From assembly GCA_945957225.1 (NCBI GenBank), contig CAMFKK010000107.1, positions 1 through 7,499 on the forward strand: a DNA stretch of 7,499 nt. The letters are read 5' to 3'. The stretch's first letter is position 1, and each line of letters starts with the position of its first letter. Of the stretch, positions 6,774-7,499 are shown piece by piece. This DNA is from an uncultured Sphingobacteriia bacterium. Lineage in GTDB: Bacteria > Bacteroidota > Bacteroidia > Chitinophagales > Chitinophagaceae. Position numbers and translations under genes: made by a program. The notes beneath the pieces are model-generated. The model was not told the DNA's origin, ran no database searches, and saw only the letters and a list, made by a program, of their open reading frames with translations.

Positions 6774-7433
6774 TTAGGATTGGTGTTTTTTAAAGTAACG
6801 ATAGGAAAATATAAAAGGTACTATAGAAATAATCACAGTGATGGCAGTGAACACTATCCAACCCGCAGCGCTGGATAATACTAAACTCAGGATTGCAGCA
6901 ACCAAACCACCAACTACCCATAGTTTACCTGCTAGTAAATGGGTGGCTCTCCAATTATCTGGATCTTCCAATGCCCAAGGTGTTCTAAATCCAGCAAAAT
7001 AATTGGGTTTAATGGTATGCATATAATTGCCCATAAATACAAACAATAAACTCATTAGGGGTAGAATATACTTAGTGCCATTGAAGTTGCTATTAACAGC
7101 GGATTGAAGAATGATCATATTGAGGATACCCATAAAAACAACCAATACCAATCCAATCTTATTGAGAAAAACAGGGGATTGACCGGCCGTTTTTTTAGGG
7201 TCTATCTGTGGTAAGAATTTCAATAAAAAATAACTACTTAAACCCACAACATCTAAGAGTAGCGTGGTGAAAATAAGGGTAGACTTTTCCCCAAAACCAT
7301 CGGCCTTGCCTTCTATATTAAAATGGGTGGGTACGGTGTTTGGTAAATAGGAATATACCGAAGCCAAATACACCAGGGGCATACCTAGTGCTGCAACAAT
7401 GATTATAATATTCAGTGATTGATTATTTTTCAT
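6774..7433 (-). CDS. SdpI family membrane protein with DUF1648 region
   Basis: A 219-residue integral membrane protein with about six hydrophobic spans (roughly 8-28, 52-74, 92-112, 120-138, 168-188 and 190-210). The N-terminal DUF1648 region shows the family motif NTVPTHFNIEGKADGFG (32-48). The SdpI domain contains MGNYMHTIKPNYFAGFRTPW (134-153) and then the hallmark EDPDNWRATHLLAGKLWVVG (156-175). B. subtilis SdpI gives immunity to the SdpC toxin and captures the repressor SdpR at the membrane. Many bacteria carry SdpI-like proteins without a toxin, and none is seen here, so the role in this organism is unknown. ATG 7433 lies a single base after the stop of the preceding gene, and the stop is 4 bases before the hydrolase start, so coupled translation is likely. 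The C-terminus is basic (YRYFKKHQS) and probably cytoplasmic. Confidence 0.9.
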   Translation of the reverse strand: MKNNQSLNIIIIVAALGMPLVYLASVYSYLPNTVPTHFNIEGKADGFGEKSTLIFTTLLLDVVGLSSYFLLKFLPQIDPKKTAGQSPVFLNKIGLVLVVFMGILNMIILQSAVNSNFNGTKYILPLMSLLFVFMGNYMHTIKPNYFAGFRTPWALEDPDNWRATHLLAGKLWVVGGLVAAILSLVLSSAAGWIVFTAITVIISIVPFIFSYRYFKKHQS

Positions 7434-7434
7434 G

Positions 7435-7487
7435 CTATTTCTTTTTTGTTTTGGTAAACTGAACTACCCACTTGAGCACTTCATCCA
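7435..7487 (-). CDS. C-terminal tail of an upstream gene, possibly SdpR-like ArsR regulator
   Basis: Only the last 16 codons and stop are present: DEVLKWVVQFTKTKKK, then TAG at 7437-7435, one base before the SdpI start. The frame is recognised because it is amphipathic with a basic end and abuts the next gene as in an operon. The ArsR autorepressor SdpR is often encoded directly before SdpI, and SdpR-type proteins usually end in a helix of the form EVL.W...F with basic residues; this tail fits that pattern. Sixteen residues are too few for proof, so the family is an inference from context. The frame meets a TAA at 7497-7495, but that lies in the suspected adapter. Confidence 0.45.
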
Positions 7488-7499
7488 CTGTCTCTTATA
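7488..7499. other. sequencing adapter remnant (Tn5/Nextera mosaic end)
   Basis: The window ends in CTGTCTCTTATA, identical to the first 12 bases of the 19-base Tn5 mosaic end used in Nextera libraries (CTGTCTCTTATACACATCT). It sits exactly at the sequence end and introduces an in-frame stop into the otherwise open upstream gene tail. It is most likely untrimmed adapter rather than genome. Confidence 0.85.

Overview
The window looks like a short contig from a Bacteroidota chromosome, most likely family Chitinophagaceae; that family-level call is an impression from protein similarity and base composition, not a measurement. Supporting signs are a TIGR02757/DUF2400 gene, a DUF2911 protein, several signal peptides ending in Ala-Gln, genes without clear Shine-Dalgarno sequences, and one site that closely fits the Bacteroidota promoter TTTG...TAnnTTTG. 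The last 12 bases match the start of the Tn5/Nextera mosaic-end adapter, so true genomic sequence probably stops near 7487.

Layout. Positions 1-468 (minus) hold the 5' part of a TIGR02757-family gene that runs off the left edge. A 119-base divergent intergenic region follows. A complete plus-strand gene for a secreted GH3 beta-glucosidase (BglX type) occupies 588-2849. It ends at a hairpin terminator with A and T runs on opposite sides (2868-2905), which also serves the convergent genes on the right.

From 7487 down to 2923 everything is on the minus strand and tightly packed, with gaps of 1, 4, 25, 46 and 2 bases. In transcription order: the C-terminal tail of a gene that may be an SdpR-like ArsR repressor, an SdpI-family membrane protein, a secreted alpha/beta hydrolase with an N-terminal beta-rich domain, an AcpH-type acyl-carrier-protein phosphodiesterase, an exported DUF2911 protein, and a PLP-dependent cystathionine gamma-synthase/lyase. 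A good promoter match in front of the DUF2911 gene suggests that the last two genes can also be transcribed separately.

Functions. BglX would release glucose from beta-glucosides in the periplasm. The (SdpR)-SdpI pair resembles the Bacillus signalling/immunity pair. AcpH recycles holo-ACP to apo-ACP, and the last gene belongs to transsulfuration/methionine metabolism. The long operon has no evident single pathway. I see no mobile element, CRISPR array, tRNA or rRNA, and no convincing new defence or biosynthetic system. The most useful oddities are a changed residue at a usually conserved glutamate in BglX, the internal promoter, the non-ATG start of the TIGR02757 gene, and the adapter remnant.
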